The notes below the pieces were generated by a model that was not told where the DNA came from, ran no database searches, and worked only from the letters and a program-made list of their open reading frames with translations. From Nostoc calcicola FACHB-3891 (lineage in GTDB: Bacteria > Cyanobacteriota > Cyanobacteriia > Cyanobacteriales > Nostocaceae): a stretch of DNA of 64,000 bases. Where the stretch lies: NCBI RefSeq assembly GCF_014697355.1, contig NZ_JACJRQ010000001.1:496001-560000 (forward strand), written 5' to 3'. The translations under genes were made by a program, and so were the position numbers. Shown here one piece after another: positions 52,711-62,549 of this stretch (position 1 is its first letter; the number at the start of each line of letters is the position of its first letter).

Positions 52711-54930
52711 ATGAGTACCGATTTTGTCCCCCAACCGCAGAACGACGATCGCTTTCTAGAAGAAGCGATCGATCTGTTACTGTTCTTGGAGCAGGAGTTG
52801 CCTAACTATACAAAAGACAGTAACCCTGGTACAGCTTTGGCTCTCATGGAAGCTGCTCGCTCTCTGCATTCGATTGCCATAGCAGCCGAGTTAGATGCCA
52901 TTGCCATAGTTGCGGCTGCACTAGAAGAGATTTTCCAGCTTTTACATCAGTATCGGGCAACTGTCAACGCCCCAATCGCCTCGCTGTTGTCGGAGGCATT
53001 AGATTGCCTACAGATGCTGTTGATGGCATTTTTAACAGGCTCGCAAATTGACGAAGTAGAAATTCTAGAGCGGATGTCTGCCATTGTTGCTCGTTTGCAA
53101 GCAGAGTTTGGCGATTCTCAGGCAACAAACCTTGAGACATCGATAGAGCAACCGCAGGAATGTGAAAAAGCAGGGGAGCAGGGAGTAGGGAGCAGGGGAG
53201 AAAAGGAGCAGAGGGGCTTTTGCCCACAAGGAGTACCTTTTCCCCTGCCCCCTGCCCCTTGTGAAACTAGCCCCCAGTCTGGCAGCCTTGTTCGCGTAGA
53301 TACCGAGCAGTTTCCCGCCAAGGTAGGGGAACTAGCAAACCCGAAGGAGTATGGAGAAGAAGATTTTCATGCTTGGTTGGGGGATTTTTCCCTGCCCAGT
53401 GAAACTTCTGTTGCATCCCTAGTTAAATCTGTTCGCGATCGCCATCCACTCTCTTTGCAAGAATCGATTTCTACAATTGTTGCAACAAGTATTCCAACCG
53501 CCATACCCATCAATATTAAGCATCTCGAACAACTAAAGGTGCTAATTGAAACATTATTAACTAGATATAATCAGCAAGCCTGCCAGGAAGAACAACAACA
53601 CACGATCGGGCGGTTGCTCCGACAAGTTAAAAGATTACAACACCTGCTGGATAATCTACAGGAATGGTCAGGACGTTTAGCAGCAATTTCAGATACCCTT
53701 TCTCCTCTAGCTGCTTCTCGCTCTCAGCAATTATACATTACTCTGCAATCTGTTTTAGTCCAAGCGTCTCAGGTGGTATCGACTGTTGATTCGCTCAACA
53801 ACAATCATCATCAACTCAAACAAGAACTCATACAGCAGGAAAAGTTACTTAACCATTCTGCCAATTTAGTCAAAAAAGTTACAACTATTCCTTTAAAAGT
53901 AGCCTTAGAATCCTTGCAGCGGCTTTGGTCTCAGTTACAAGCTTTACAAGATAAGTCTGCTAGACTACATTTACAAATTAGCGATATCCAAGTCGATCGG
54001 GCATTTAGCGATCGCCTCCATGCTCTCCTGTTGCATATAAGTTGCTATTTACTAGAACAAAGTATTGAGTCTGGCCAAACACGCCAACAGCTAGGTAAAA
54101 ATAGCAACGGTATTATTGAAATTGAAATTTACCAGCAAGGAAATCAACTGATTATTGATGGCTGTGATGATGGCGCAGGAATTAACTTATCTCAAATTTA
54201 TCAACCGGCTTTAGCCCAAGGACTCGCCCTGACAAAACCAGGGGATATCTTACAAGAACTGGTACTTGAACCAGAGGTTTCATCTGTTTTATGCGATCGT
54301 GCTGCCTTAGAGTTAGGAGTAGAATTAACTGAAGTTTGCAAGCAATTAACAGCTATTCAGGGAAGAATAGTATTGAAGTCGAAAGCTGGACATGGTACAG
54401 CCTTTTCACTCCAAATTCCCCTCGATCAAAAAATTGCTCAACTTATTGTCTGTCAAGCTAACTCCAGAATCTATGCATTTATTGCCGATTCTGTGGAGCA
54501 GATTTGTCTATCGCAGTCCGAACAAATTATCCAAACTCAAGCGGGACGGATGTTATTTTTACAGTCTTCTGGCAGATCTAGTGGCTTCCTTGGTTGTGCT
54601 GATGAGGATCTCACAACAGAAATGCTTGTCCCTATCCACTTATTGACTGATGTGCTGACTTGTCCTAACCAGCTTCCCACCTCAGTTACTACTTACAGCA
54701 CAGATACAGCAAATGCTTTCAAGCAGGATAAGGCTTTATTAGTATTTAGTTACTTAGACAAACGATGTGCTTTAGAAGTAGATTCCATCATCGGCAAGCA
54801 ATCCGCTGCGATTCATCCTCTGGGGGAAGCAATCCCAGTTGCTGCTTATATCCAAGGAACTAGCATTCTTGCCAATGGGCAACTTAGCCTGGTTTTGGAT
54901 GGTCAGTTTCTCGCAAAATCTCTAGCTTGA
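52711..54930 (+). CDS. Degenerate CheA-like protein (likely pseudokinase)
   Basis: A 739-residue CheA paralogue. The Hpt-like N-terminus keeps His53 in ARSLHSIAIAAEL but lacks the K-G-S after it. The HATPase has lost its key residues: the N-box reads HISCYLLEQSIE (no Asn), G2 reads LELGVELTEV (no GxGxG). Only G1 CDDGAGI is kept. A CheW domain follows (LIVCQANSRIYAFIADSVEQ) and the REC is absent. Residues ~150-190 are the translation of an inserted purine/pyrimidine repeat. It may act as a structural scaffold for an array or modulate the active CheA. Confidence 0.85.
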   Translation: MSTDFVPQPQNDDRFLEEAIDLLLFLEQELPNYTKDSNPGTALALMEAARSLHSIAIAAELDAIAIVAAALEEIFQLLHQYRATVNAPIASLLSEALDCLQMLLMAFLTGSQIDEVEILERMSAIVARLQAEFGDSQATNLETSIEQPQECEKAGEQGVGSRGEKEQRGFCPQGVPFPLPPAPCETSPQSGSLVRVDTEQFPAKVGELANPKEYGEEDFHAWLGDFSLPSETSVASLVKSVRDRHPLSLQESISTIVATSIPTAIPINIKHLEQLKVLIETLLTRYNQQACQEEQQHTIGRLLRQVKRLQHLLDNLQEWSGRLAAISDTLSPLAASRSQQLYITLQSVLVQASQVVSTVDSLNNNHHQLKQELIQQEKLLNHSANLVKKVTTIPLKVALESLQRLWSQLQALQDKSARLHLQISDIQVDRAFSDRLHALLLHISCYLLEQSIESGQTRQQLGKNSNGIIEIEIYQQGNQLIIDGCDDGAGINLSQIYQPALAQGLALTKPGDILQELVLEPEVSSVLCDRAALELGVELTEVCKQLTAIQGRIVLKSKAGHGTAFSLQIPLDQKIAQLIVCQANSRIYAFIADSVEQICLSQSEQIIQTQAGRMLFLQSSGRSSGFLGCADEDLTTEMLVPIHLLTDVLTCPNQLPTSVTTYSTDTANAFKQDKALLVFSYLDKRCALEVDSIIGKQSAAIHPLGEAIPVAAYIQGTSILANGQLSLVLDGQFLAKSLA
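53166..53275 (+). repeat. In-frame intergenic repeat within the degenerate cheA
   Basis: AGGGGAGCAGGGAGTAGGG and CCCCTGCCCCCTGCCCC tracts, otherwise typical between genes, are translated in frame as GEQGVGSRGEKEQRG and PFPLPPAPC. Confidence 0.8.
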
Positions 54931-54935
54931 ACTCA

Positions 54936-55036
54936 CGCAAAGGCAAGGCAGCGCGATCTTCTCCCAAGGGGAGACGCCAAGGGCGATGGGGGTTTCCCCC
55001 ATGAGCGACTGCCGCGCAGAGGCGCAGAGAGAAATA
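54936..55036. repeat. Dispersed ~80-bp palindromic repeat, copy 1 (54931-55254 without a gene)
   Basis: The segment with GGGAGACGCCAAGGGCGATG and GGGGTTTCCCCCATGAGCG is repeated, inverse and nearly identical over about 75 bp, at 63109-63203. A CTCCGTTTCGGAGTACGG palindrome and GTAGGGGCG/CGCCCCTAC pair follow at ~55168-55222. No gene is seen in 54931-55254. Confidence 0.85.
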
Positions 55037-55254
55037 CAAGAGTGTGGTCTAAATACATGAAAACTGCTGTAAATATGGTTTAGCGTATCTTCATACAGAA
55101 TTGGTATCTGTACCTTTTTATTTATAGCGATTCCCATTCAAGTGAGGTACAAGATTATATCGCACGTTGTAGGGGCGTAGCTTGCTTCTCCGTTTCGGAG
55201 TACGGCCGTTCGCCCCTACGGGTGTACCTCATTAGACCGAGAAACGCCATATGG

Positions 55255-57543
55255 TCACAATGAAAGTACTTTCTGTAAACAAACTAATAATTCTTTGACA
55301 GTATATGGTTTGGACAAAAACGTATTAACACCAGCCTCAGTTACTGCGCTGAGCTTACGATCGGACATCAATCCACTGCTGGCAATAATTTTGACTTCTG
55401 GGTTGATTTTTTTTAAGGTACGGATGGCAGTTAAACCATCTAGGGAGGGCAGCATAATGTCGATTAATACGGCACTAATTTTGTCGATATTTTTAGCGTA
55501 TATTGCGATCGCCTCAATGCCATCACCAGCAATTAAAGTCTTGTAGTTGTGAGCTTCCAGTGATGATTTAGTAATCTCCTGAATGGCAACTTCATCATCC
55601 ACAACCAAAATCAATTCTCCATTTCCTGTCTCTGGTATCGAATTTTCTATGGTGAATGTTTCCATTCCCCCTACGGCTGGTAAGTAAACTTTAAAACTAG
55701 TGCCACTTCCGGGTTCGCTGTAGACGTTCACAAAACCTCCGTGGCTTTTAATGATTCCCAGCGCTGTGGAAAGTCCTAACCCTGTGCCTTGTCCGACATC
55801 TTTTGTGGTGTAAAATGGCTCGAAAATTCTATCTAAGATTTCACTAGGAATGCCAACTCCATTATCTGAGACAGTAATCACTGTGTAAGGCCCGACCTTG
55901 GCTTCTAGGTTCATTCGGGCATAATTTTCGTCAATCAACAGATTTTCCGCAGAGATTCTCAAAATACCGCCATTGGGCATAGCATCACGGGCATTAACGC
56001 AGAGGTTCATCAGTACTTGATGGAGTTGGGTACTATCTCCAGAAACCATCCACAAATCCTGGGGTATGTCAATGCTAACTTCTATAGATTTGGGAAATGT
56101 TTCTTTGAGAATCTTGGCAAGTTCTACAATTAAATGCCTGACTTGCAAAGTGATGCGTTTCCCTTCCACACCCCGTGCAAAAGATAGCACCTGCTTGACT
56201 AAATCTGCTCCACGTTTGGCGTTGATTTCCAAAATTTCTAGTAAATGGCGAGTCCGTTCATCTGCATCGGGAAATTTCAGTGGTAATAGTTGCGCTCCTG
56301 CCAAAATCGGCGTCAGAATATTGTTGAGGTCGTGAGCAATGCCACTGGCTAAGGTGCCGATACTTTCTAAGCGTTGAGCGCGAAACAATTGGGCTTCTAA
56401 ATGTTTTTTCTCAGTAATATCTGTGTCAACGGTGAGAATTGATTTGGGTTTCCCCTGTTCATCACACACCAAACTCCAGCGAGTGGCCACGAGGATTTCT
56501 TTGCCAGTTTTACTAAGTTTAGTTAACTCGCCCTGCCACTTACCTTTACTAATAACTTCTAAAAGAGCCGCTTCGATTTCCGGTGAAGGTTCGTCAAACA
56601 AAAGCTCACTGACACTTTTTCCCATAGCCTCCGTAGTTCGCCAACCAAAAAGTGTTTCTGCACCTTTGTTCCAGAAGAGAATTTGATTATTTAAATCTCG
56701 CACGGAAATGGCATCTGTAGTGACATCAAGTAATGCTGCTTGTTCTTTGATTGTTTCTTGGGCTAATTTGTGTTCGCGCAATGCGGCTTGCCGTTCGGTA
56801 ATATCGATACTGGCGCAAGTCACCCCGACAACTTCTTGGGACTCATTCCGCAATGGCTCAATTGTCAAATCATAATATCGAGTTATTTCTTTAGTTGTAA
56901 TTGATACTTCTTCCCGTGTCCCGATGCCACTGTTCAATACCCGAAGTTTGATAGTGGTGAGGCGTTGAGCATCTTCAAGTGGAATGATATCTGAGTCTTT
57001 TTTGCCTAATATTTGCTCAACAGTCAATTCATAGGAAGGATTGTAAATCCAAGTGTAGCGTAACTCCCGATCTTGGTTGTAGACAAAAATCGGAGAGTTT
57101 TTTAGGGCTACGCGAAATCGCTCCTCACTCTGTCGCAGTGCGTTATCTGCTCGTTGACGCTCAATTGCATAACGCATAGAACGCACCAGCAAATCGCCAG
57201 TTACTTGCCCTTTGACTAAATAATCCTGCGCTCCTTCCTGCATTGCCCTAGTTGCCAGGGTTTCATCGTCTATACCCGTCAGCACAATGATTGGAGTTGC
57301 TTTTGCCTGTTGGTAAGCAGTGACAAAAGTTTCTATTCCCTGACTATCTGGCAGGGAAAGGTCTAAAAGAATGACATCAAAAATTTCCTTTGCTAGGTGG
57401 TTGAGTGCTTCCTCAAGCTGCTCAGCTGGCATCAACTCAACTACAACTGTGTTAACTTCCTTTAAAAACTCCTGTAACAAAAGTACATCACCAGGGTTGT
57501 CTTCTACTAACAAGACTTTAATATGTTCACCTGCCATTGCCAT
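55255..57543 (-). CDS. Hybrid histidine kinase REC-PAS-PAS-HisKA-HATPase-REC
   Basis: I place the start at the ATG at 57543, overlapping the upstream TAA by one base (TAATG). The protein has 762 residues. REC1 (~8-125): [28 protein letters not shown]. Two PAS domains (~145-380). HisKA with phosphoacceptor in GIAHDLNNILTPI. HATPase: LMNLCVNARDAM, SDNGVGI, TGLGLSTALG. REC2 at the end: LVVDDEVAIQ, VLIDIMLPSLDG, SSGLMSD. The C-terminal REC suggests internal phosphotransfer. Operon with the Rcp1-like gene and the CBCR kinase. Confidence 0.9.
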   Translation of the reverse strand: MAMAGEHIKVLLVEDNPGDVLLLQEFLKEVNTVVVELMPAEQLEEALNHLAKEIFDVILLDLSLPDSQGIETFVTAYQQAKATPIIVLTGIDDETLATRAMQEGAQDYLVKGQVTGDLLVRSMRYAIERQRADNALRQSEERFRVALKNSPIFVYNQDRELRYTWIYNPSYELTVEQILGKKDSDIIPLEDAQRLTTIKLRVLNSGIGTREEVSITTKEITRYYDLTIEPLRNESQEVVGVTCASIDITERQAALREHKLAQETIKEQAALLDVTTDAISVRDLNNQILFWNKGAETLFGWRTTEAMGKSVSELLFDEPSPEIEAALLEVISKGKWQGELTKLSKTGKEILVATRWSLVCDEQGKPKSILTVDTDITEKKHLEAQLFRAQRLESIGTLASGIAHDLNNILTPILAGAQLLPLKFPDADERTRHLLEILEINAKRGADLVKQVLSFARGVEGKRITLQVRHLIVELAKILKETFPKSIEVSIDIPQDLWMVSGDSTQLHQVLMNLCVNARDAMPNGGILRISAENLLIDENYARMNLEAKVGPYTVITVSDNGVGIPSEILDRIFEPFYTTKDVGQGTGLGLSTALGIIKSHGGFVNVYSEPGSGTSFKVYLPAVGGMETFTIENSIPETGNGELILVVDDEVAIQEITKSSLEAHNYKTLIAGDGIEAIAIYAKNIDKISAVLIDIMLPSLDGLTAIRTLKKINPEVKIIASSGLMSDRKLSAVTEAGVNTFLSKPYTVKELLVCLQKVLSL

Positions 57544-57980
57544 TACTCCGGTGGCAGTTTTACGATCGCAAACCAAAAATTTTCTATTGATTTTACAATT
57601 TTAACGAATTGATCGAAGTCTACTGGCTTAGTTATGTAACAGTTTGCTGATAGATTATAAGCTTTGATAATGTCTTCTTCGGCTTGGGAAGTCGTCAAGA
57701 CGACTACGGGAATTCGCTTGAGGTTTTCATCTGCTTTAATTTCTGCCAACACTTCTCGCCCATCTTTTTTAGGGAGATTCAAATCCAGCAGCACAATATC
57801 TGGATGGACTGCGTTGAAATATTTTTCCTGTTTTCGCAAGAATGCCATTGCTTCGACACCATCTTCCACCACGTTCAGGTGAATCGAGATTTTGCTATCT
57901 TCCAGAGCGATGCGTGTAAGTTGGGCGTCGCCAGGATTATCCTCTACTAACAAAACCTCAATAGGCATAATGACTTGCAT
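57543..57980 (-). CDS. Rcp1-like response regulator
   Basis: A 145-residue single REC domain of the Rcp1 type (partner of cyanobacterial phytochrome kinases): [48 protein letters not shown] (phosphoacceptor Asp), [12 protein letters not shown] and YITKPVD. The PKKDGREVL and N-P-G-D motifs are Rcp1 hallmarks. It lies between the CBCR kinase (57993) and the hybrid kinase, with a 12-bp gap and a 1-bp overlap, so it is likely the phosphate acceptor of the kinase upstream. Confidence 0.93.
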   Translation of the reverse strand: MQVIMPIEVLLVEDNPGDAQLTRIALEDSKISIHLNVVEDGVEAMAFLRKQEKYFNAVHPDIVLLDLNLPKKDGREVLAEIKADENLKRIPVVVLTTSQAEEDIIKAYNLSANCYITKPVDFDQFVKIVKSIENFWFAIVKLPPE

Positions 57981-57992
57981 GTTGACGATTGC

Positions 57993-60617
57993 TCAAGAGT
58001 TTCTATCTGGAAGTGTGAAGTAGAAAGTCGAGCCTTGACCCACTTTCGACTCAACCCAGATACGGCCGTCGTGGCGTTCTATAATTTTTTTACAAATTGC
58101 TAGACCAATACCAGTACCTGGATACTTATCTCTACCGTGCAAGCGTTGAAAAATTATAAAAATACGTTCAGCATACTGTGATTCTAAACCAATACCATTA
58201 TCGCGCACCCAGAACATGTATTCGTTGGGGGATGAGGGGGATGGGGGGGATAAGGAAGTATTTTCTTGCTCATCTCCCCCTACTCCCTCATCTTCCCCTA
58301 CTCCCTCATCTCCCTCATCTCCCCCACTCCCTACTCCCCACTCCCCATTCCCCACTCCAATATGAATTTCTGGCTGCCGATTTTGACAAAATTTGATGGC
58401 GTTAGCGATGAGGTTTTGAAATACTTGTGTCAATTGGGTAGCATCGGCCATGACTTCAGGTAAAGTATCATAAGTGACAAGTGCTTTACTCTCTGCGATC
58501 GCCAGTTTGAGATTTGCGATCGCCTGTTTTAAAACAATATTACAATCAACTCTCTTAAACGGCTGTCCACGGGTGCTGACGCGGGAGTAGTTCAACAAAT
58601 CATTGATCAAGGTCTGCATCCGCCGTGCCCCATCTACAGCGTAGTTGATAAACTCGTCGGCATTAATATCGAGTTGATTTTTGTATCTCCGCTCAAGCAA
58701 TTGTAAATAACTGGTTACCATCCGCAACGGCTCTTGCAAGTCATGGGAAGCTACGTACGCAAATTGTTCTAATTCGGCATTGGAACGGGCGAGTTCTTGA
58801 CTTTGGCGGGTTTGTTGTTGTAGTAGTTGCCCTTGAGATAAAGCAATGCCAATTTGGTTACCTAGTTGTTGTAACAACTCTGTCTCAAAGTTATTCCACT
58901 TTCGAGGTGCGGCACATTGGTGAGCTAACAATAAGCCCCAAATGTCGTCTCTGACAAGAATTGGCACTACGAGGTTAGCCTTAACTGCAAACTGTTCCAA
59001 AAATTCTCGATGGCAAGGTTGAATATAAGCAGTTTGAATGTCTTCAATTGCACTGATTCTTCCCTGGCGATATCTTTCTAGGTATTCTTCTTTAAAGCAG
59101 GGGTCGATAATATTTTCTCCTAAAATTACTGGCCAACCAGGTAGTACAGCTTCTTGTACTACTGTTCCCGAACCGTCAGGGGAAAGTTGAAAAATTAAAA
59201 CTCGGTCAGCTTGCAGTAGTTTTTGTACTTCTGTAACGGTGATTTGGAGAATTTCGTCTATTTGTAAAGATTCTCGAATTTTGAGCGTAATTTCGGAAAA
59301 TAATTGCGATCGCAGATTCTGCCGCTGTAATTCTTCTTCTGTTCGCTTGCGATCTGTGATATCAGTATAAGAACCAACCATTCGCACTACATCACCTAAT
59401 GCGTCCCAAAGTGCCTGTCCTCGATCCAGAATCCATTTATAGCTGCCGTCTTGGCATTGGACTCGATACTCACAGACATAAAACGGTGTTTTCTTGGCAA
59501 AGTGATCCTGAAAGGTCTGAACTACCAAATCTCGCTCATCAGGATGGATTCGTTTTGTCCATTCATCCCAACAATTGCAAACTTCGTGGTCTTCATACCC
59601 CAGTATTTCCTTCCACCGAGTTGAGAAGAACACTTCATTAGTCTTGAGGTTCCAGTCCCAAATACCATCATTATTACCCTGTAATGCTAATTGCCAACGT
59701 TGTTCACTTTCTTGAAGTGCTTCTGCTGTTCTTCGTCGTTCAGTAATGTCTTGAAAATAAACAGATAAGCCGTCTTTTCCTGGATAAGCGTGGACTTGAA
59801 ACCAGCGGTTGAGGGGCACAAAAAACTCGTCAAATTCGACACTCACTTGTTCTAAGACTGCCTTACGGTACTGCTTTTCAAATGTTGTGCCGATAATTTT
59901 CTGAAAAACTGTCCAGATACTTTTACCCAAAAGCTGATTCTGGTTTTTTTGCAACAGTTGTTCTGCTTGACCATTAACGTAGGTAAATCGCCATTTTTTA
60001 TCCAAGGCAAAAAAGGCATCAGTGATACTTTCAAGAAGATTGGTAATGCGAGTTCTGGCTGCTTCCGACTGGGCGCGTGCTGTTTGCTCCTGCACCACGA
60101 GTTTCTCGGTAATTTGAGATACTTCACTCACATGACGCCTGAGTTCTAGTTGGTCAATCACTAGGCGACTCAAAGCCACAAGCGCCTCTACTTGTTTTTG
60201 GCTCAATTCTTTGGGAACTTGGTCGATTACGCACAGAGTTCCCAGCATATCTCCTCTGGAAGTGATTAGAGGCACACCTGCATAAAATCGCACATAAGGA
60301 TAGCCAATTACTACCGCATTCTTCGCCAACTTTTCATCAGCTAGCGTATCTGGAACCACGACGACGTTACGCCGTTCTTGGCAAAGGTAAGATAACCCAA
60401 CACTCCGGGGCATTTCTGATACGTTTAAACCTACTTTTGCCTTAAACCATTGACGATTTTCATCAATAAAATTTACTAAGGATATGGGGGTGTTACAAAT
60501 AAATGCCGCTAACTGAGCAAGATTGTCATAGGCTTCTTCAGGTTCGGTATCAAGAATTTGATACTGACGCAGGGCTTCTAGCCTCGCCTCTTCTGTAATC
60601 GTGTCTCCAGTTTTCAT
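57993..60617 (-). CDS. Cyanobacteriochrome histidine kinase, dual-Cys DXCF type
   Basis: An 874-residue protein. GAF1 (~15-165), PAS (~195-305), PAS-PAC (~305-430), GAF2 (~445-620), HisKA (ASHDLQEPLR), HATPase. GAF2 carries DPCF with Cys507 and the canonical PCH with Cys535, 28 residues apart, the same spacing as in the TePixJ type that binds phycoviolobilin and senses blue/green light. The HATPase N-box (VFQNLIANAIKF) and G1 (VRDNGIGL) are intact but separated by a Gly/Glu-rich insertion of ~40 residues encoded by a repeat (58216-58360). Light sensing is inferred. First gene of an operon with Rcp1-like and hybrid kinase genes. Confidence 0.9.
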   Translation of the reverse strand: MKTGDTITEEARLEALRQYQILDTEPEEAYDNLAQLAAFICNTPISLVNFIDENRQWFKAKVGLNVSEMPRSVGLSYLCQERRNVVVVPDTLADEKLAKNAVVIGYPYVRFYAGVPLITSRGDMLGTLCVIDQVPKELSQKQVEALVALSRLVIDQLELRRHVSEVSQITEKLVVQEQTARAQSEAARTRITNLLESITDAFFALDKKWRFTYVNGQAEQLLQKNQNQLLGKSIWTVFQKIIGTTFEKQYRKAVLEQVSVEFDEFFVPLNRWFQVHAYPGKDGLSVYFQDITERRRTAEALQESEQRWQLALQGNNDGIWDWNLKTNEVFFSTRWKEILGYEDHEVCNCWDEWTKRIHPDERDLVVQTFQDHFAKKTPFYVCEYRVQCQDGSYKWILDRGQALWDALGDVVRMVGSYTDITDRKRTEEELQRQNLRSQLFSEITLKIRESLQIDEILQITVTEVQKLLQADRVLIFQLSPDGSGTVVQEAVLPGWPVILGENIIDPCFKEEYLERYRQGRISAIEDIQTAYIQPCHREFLEQFAVKANLVVPILVRDDIWGLLLAHQCAAPRKWNNFETELLQQLGNQIGIALSQGQLLQQQTRQSQELARSNAELEQFAYVASHDLQEPLRMVTSYLQLLERRYKNQLDINADEFINYAVDGARRMQTLINDLLNYSRVSTRGQPFKRVDCNIVLKQAIANLKLAIAESKALVTYDTLPEVMADATQLTQVFQNLIANAIKFCQNRQPEIHIGVGNGEWGVGSGGDEGDEGVGEDEGVGGDEQENTSLSPPSPSSPNEYMFWVRDNGIGLESQYAERIFIIFQRLHGRDKYPGTGIGLAICKKIIERHDGRIWVESKVGQGSTFYFTLPDRNS
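58216..58360. repeat. Pyrimidine-rich repeat inserted in the HATPase domain
   Basis: CCCTCATCTCCC and CCCCACTCCCTACTCCCC repeats are translated as GVGSGGDEGDEGVGEDEG and PPSPSSP. They lie in the loop between the N-box and G1 box of the CBCR kinase. Confidence 0.85.
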
Positions 60618-61018
60618 GAACTTTTCTTAATAAATCTCAATTATGATGTCGCGTAAGCAACGTAACTACCTCAAAAATAGATTAACCTTTTTTAACATTA
60701 GTTAACTATCTGTGTGCTTCTGATTATTCAGAGTAGTTTTGAAAAGAAGGCACAAGGCCTGTTTTAAATTTGAGAAAAGCCATGCCCAGCAGTCAAGTAT
60801 CCTGTCTACATCGCTAACTTTAGCGATCGCCATAATTCTAGTGTAGACAAATTTGGCACGGATATTATTTACAAATAAACATTAATGTGCGTCAGCATAT
60901 TAGCTTGTTGCATATAGTAATTTTCAGGTAATTAAACCACAGCATAGGGGCGCACAGCTGTGCGCCCCTACAGAATTTTGTCCTTTGCTAATGCCCAATG
61001 CCCAATGCCCAATGACTA
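60618..61018. other. Gap with palindrome and heptameric repeat
   Basis: No gene. A 26-bp perfect palindrome TAGGGGCGCACAG + mirror (60945-60970) and four ATGCCCA heptamers (60990-61016) lie just downstream of hisG. The palindrome may act as a hisG terminator. Confidence 0.6.
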
Positions 61019-61663
61019 TTAAACCTTAAGTAAAACAGCCTCCCGCAGCTTGTTAATCAAATCACTCAAATTACCAGCGTTCAGACGGTAACTGAGGGGA
61101 TGGGCTATTAACCGTCCTGTACTTTCATAGAGAGTAGCGATTTCAATCAAACCATTTTCGCGTAAAGTCCGCCCCGTGGAAACCAAATCCACGATCGCTT
61201 CTGACATGCCAGTAATTGGCCCTAGTTCTACTGAACCATACAACGGCACTATTTCCACCGGTAAATCGAGACTGTGGAAATATTCACGAGCGCAGTTGAC
61301 ATATTTAGAAGCAACTCTACCATGAGCTGGTAAATGTAGCGGCGATCGATAAGAACTCGATGCTTTTACCGCCACCGACATGCGACAATATCCAAACTGC
61401 AAATCCACCAAGTGGGCAACTTGCGGTTGTTTCTCCCGCAGCACATCGTAACCAACAATACCCAATTGAGCTTGACCATATTCTACATAAACAGGTACAT
61501 CCTGCGCCCGCACCAATAGCGCTTTTGCAACTCCCTTAGCGTCAGTAATTTGAAGTTGGCGATTTCCTGAATCTAAAAAAGCACTAAAATCTAAGCCGAC
61601 GGCTTGTAGCAACCGGATGCTATGTTTAAGAAGTTCCCCTTTTGGTAATGCAACAGTCAGCAT
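61019..61663 (-). CDS. hisG: ATP phosphoribosyltransferase, short form (HisG-S)
   Basis: The 214-residue protein catalyses the first step of histidine synthesis, ATP + PRPP to N1-phosphoribosyl-ATP. It starts [15 protein letters not shown] and has [17 protein letters not shown] and the PRPP-binding loop [18 protein letters not shown]. The C-terminal ACT regulatory domain of long HisG is absent, so this is the short form, which needs HisZ elsewhere. It is isolated and divergent from the response regulator at 61719. Confidence 0.95.
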   Translation of the reverse strand: MLTVALPKGELLKHSIRLLQAVGLDFSAFLDSGNRQLQITDAKGVAKALLVRAQDVPVYVEYGQAQLGIVGYDVLREKQPQVAHLVDLQFGYCRMSVAVKASSSYRSPLHLPAHGRVASKYVNCAREYFHSLDLPVEIVPLYGSVELGPITGMSEAIVDLVSTGRTLRENGLIEIATLYESTGRLIAHPLSYRLNAGNLSDLINKLREAVLLKV

Positions 61664-61718
61664 TCTTTTTTTTAGTATCCTGCGTCTTTGCGTTCAATAA
61701 TATTGAGAATATCTCTAT

Positions 61719-62432
61719 ATGCTTACCACAAGCAGCATGAGAATTTTATTAGTTGATGATGAAGTTGAACTAACTCAACCCTTGAGTCGCTTGTTAACTC
61801 GTGAGGGTTATGCTGTAGACGCCGCTTATGATGGAACAAGCGGGAGCGAACTTGCACGAGGCAGTTACGACCTATTAATTTTAGATTGGATGCTGCCAGG
61901 AAAAACAGGGTTAGAAATTTGTCAAGAATTGCGACGCCAAGGCAAAACTACTCCTGTATTATTTCTCACGGCTAAAGATACTTTAGATGACCGCGTAGAA
62001 GGTTTAGATGCTGGTGCAGACGATTATTTGGTAAAACCTTTTGAACTGCGGGAACTACTAGCCAGAGTCAGGGCTTTGTTGCGTCGTTCCGGTTCCCAAA
62101 CTTATGAAACCACCACCGGACGCTTGACTGTGGCTGATTTAGAACTTGATTGTGAAAATCAAGTAGCTTATCGCCAAGGAAGAATTATTGAACTTTCGCA
62201 AAAAGAAAGTCAGTTATTGCAATATTTTATGGAACATACTGGACAACTGCTGACTCATGCCCAGATTATGCAAACTTTGTGGACAGAAGAAGAACAACCA
62301 AGCAGCAACGTTATAGCGGCATTAATTCGCCTGCTGCGCCGTAAGATTGAAGTCGGGAAAGAAACTACGCTGATTCACACAGTTTATGGCAAAGGCTATC
62401 GTTTTGGTGCTTCTGTTGTAGAGTCTGTTTAG
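61719..62432 (+). CDS. OmpR/PhoB-family response regulator (RppA-like)
   Basis: A 237-residue protein: REC at ~8-120 (RILLVDDEVE, DLLILDWMLPGKTG, TAKDTLDD, DYLVKPF) and a C-terminal OmpR winged helix at ~135-232 (VAYRQGRIIELSQKESQLLQ, HTVYGKGYRFG). An ATG six codons in (61737, MRILLVDD) is a plausible alternative start. No histidine kinase is adjacent. It resembles RppA-type regulators of cyanobacteria, which respond to light or redox state, but the name is not secure. Confidence 0.9.
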   Translation: MLTTSSMRILLVDDEVELTQPLSRLLTREGYAVDAAYDGTSGSELARGSYDLLILDWMLPGKTGLEICQELRRQGKTTPVLFLTAKDTLDDRVEGLDAGADDYLVKPFELRELLARVRALLRRSGSQTYETTTGRLTVADLELDCENQVAYRQGRIIELSQKESQLLQYFMEHTGQLLTHAQIMQTLWTEEEQPSSNVIAALIRLLRRKIEVGKETTLIHTVYGKGYRFGASVVESV

Positions 62433-62549
62433 CGAAGAAATTAATCAACTTTTGCTTTGTTGTACTAGGAGAGAGAAAACACAAAAAAATCCCCACACTT
62501 AAGGCAGGGACTACAGGCTGACTCTAAGCAGCTATTAATACAAGTTCAT

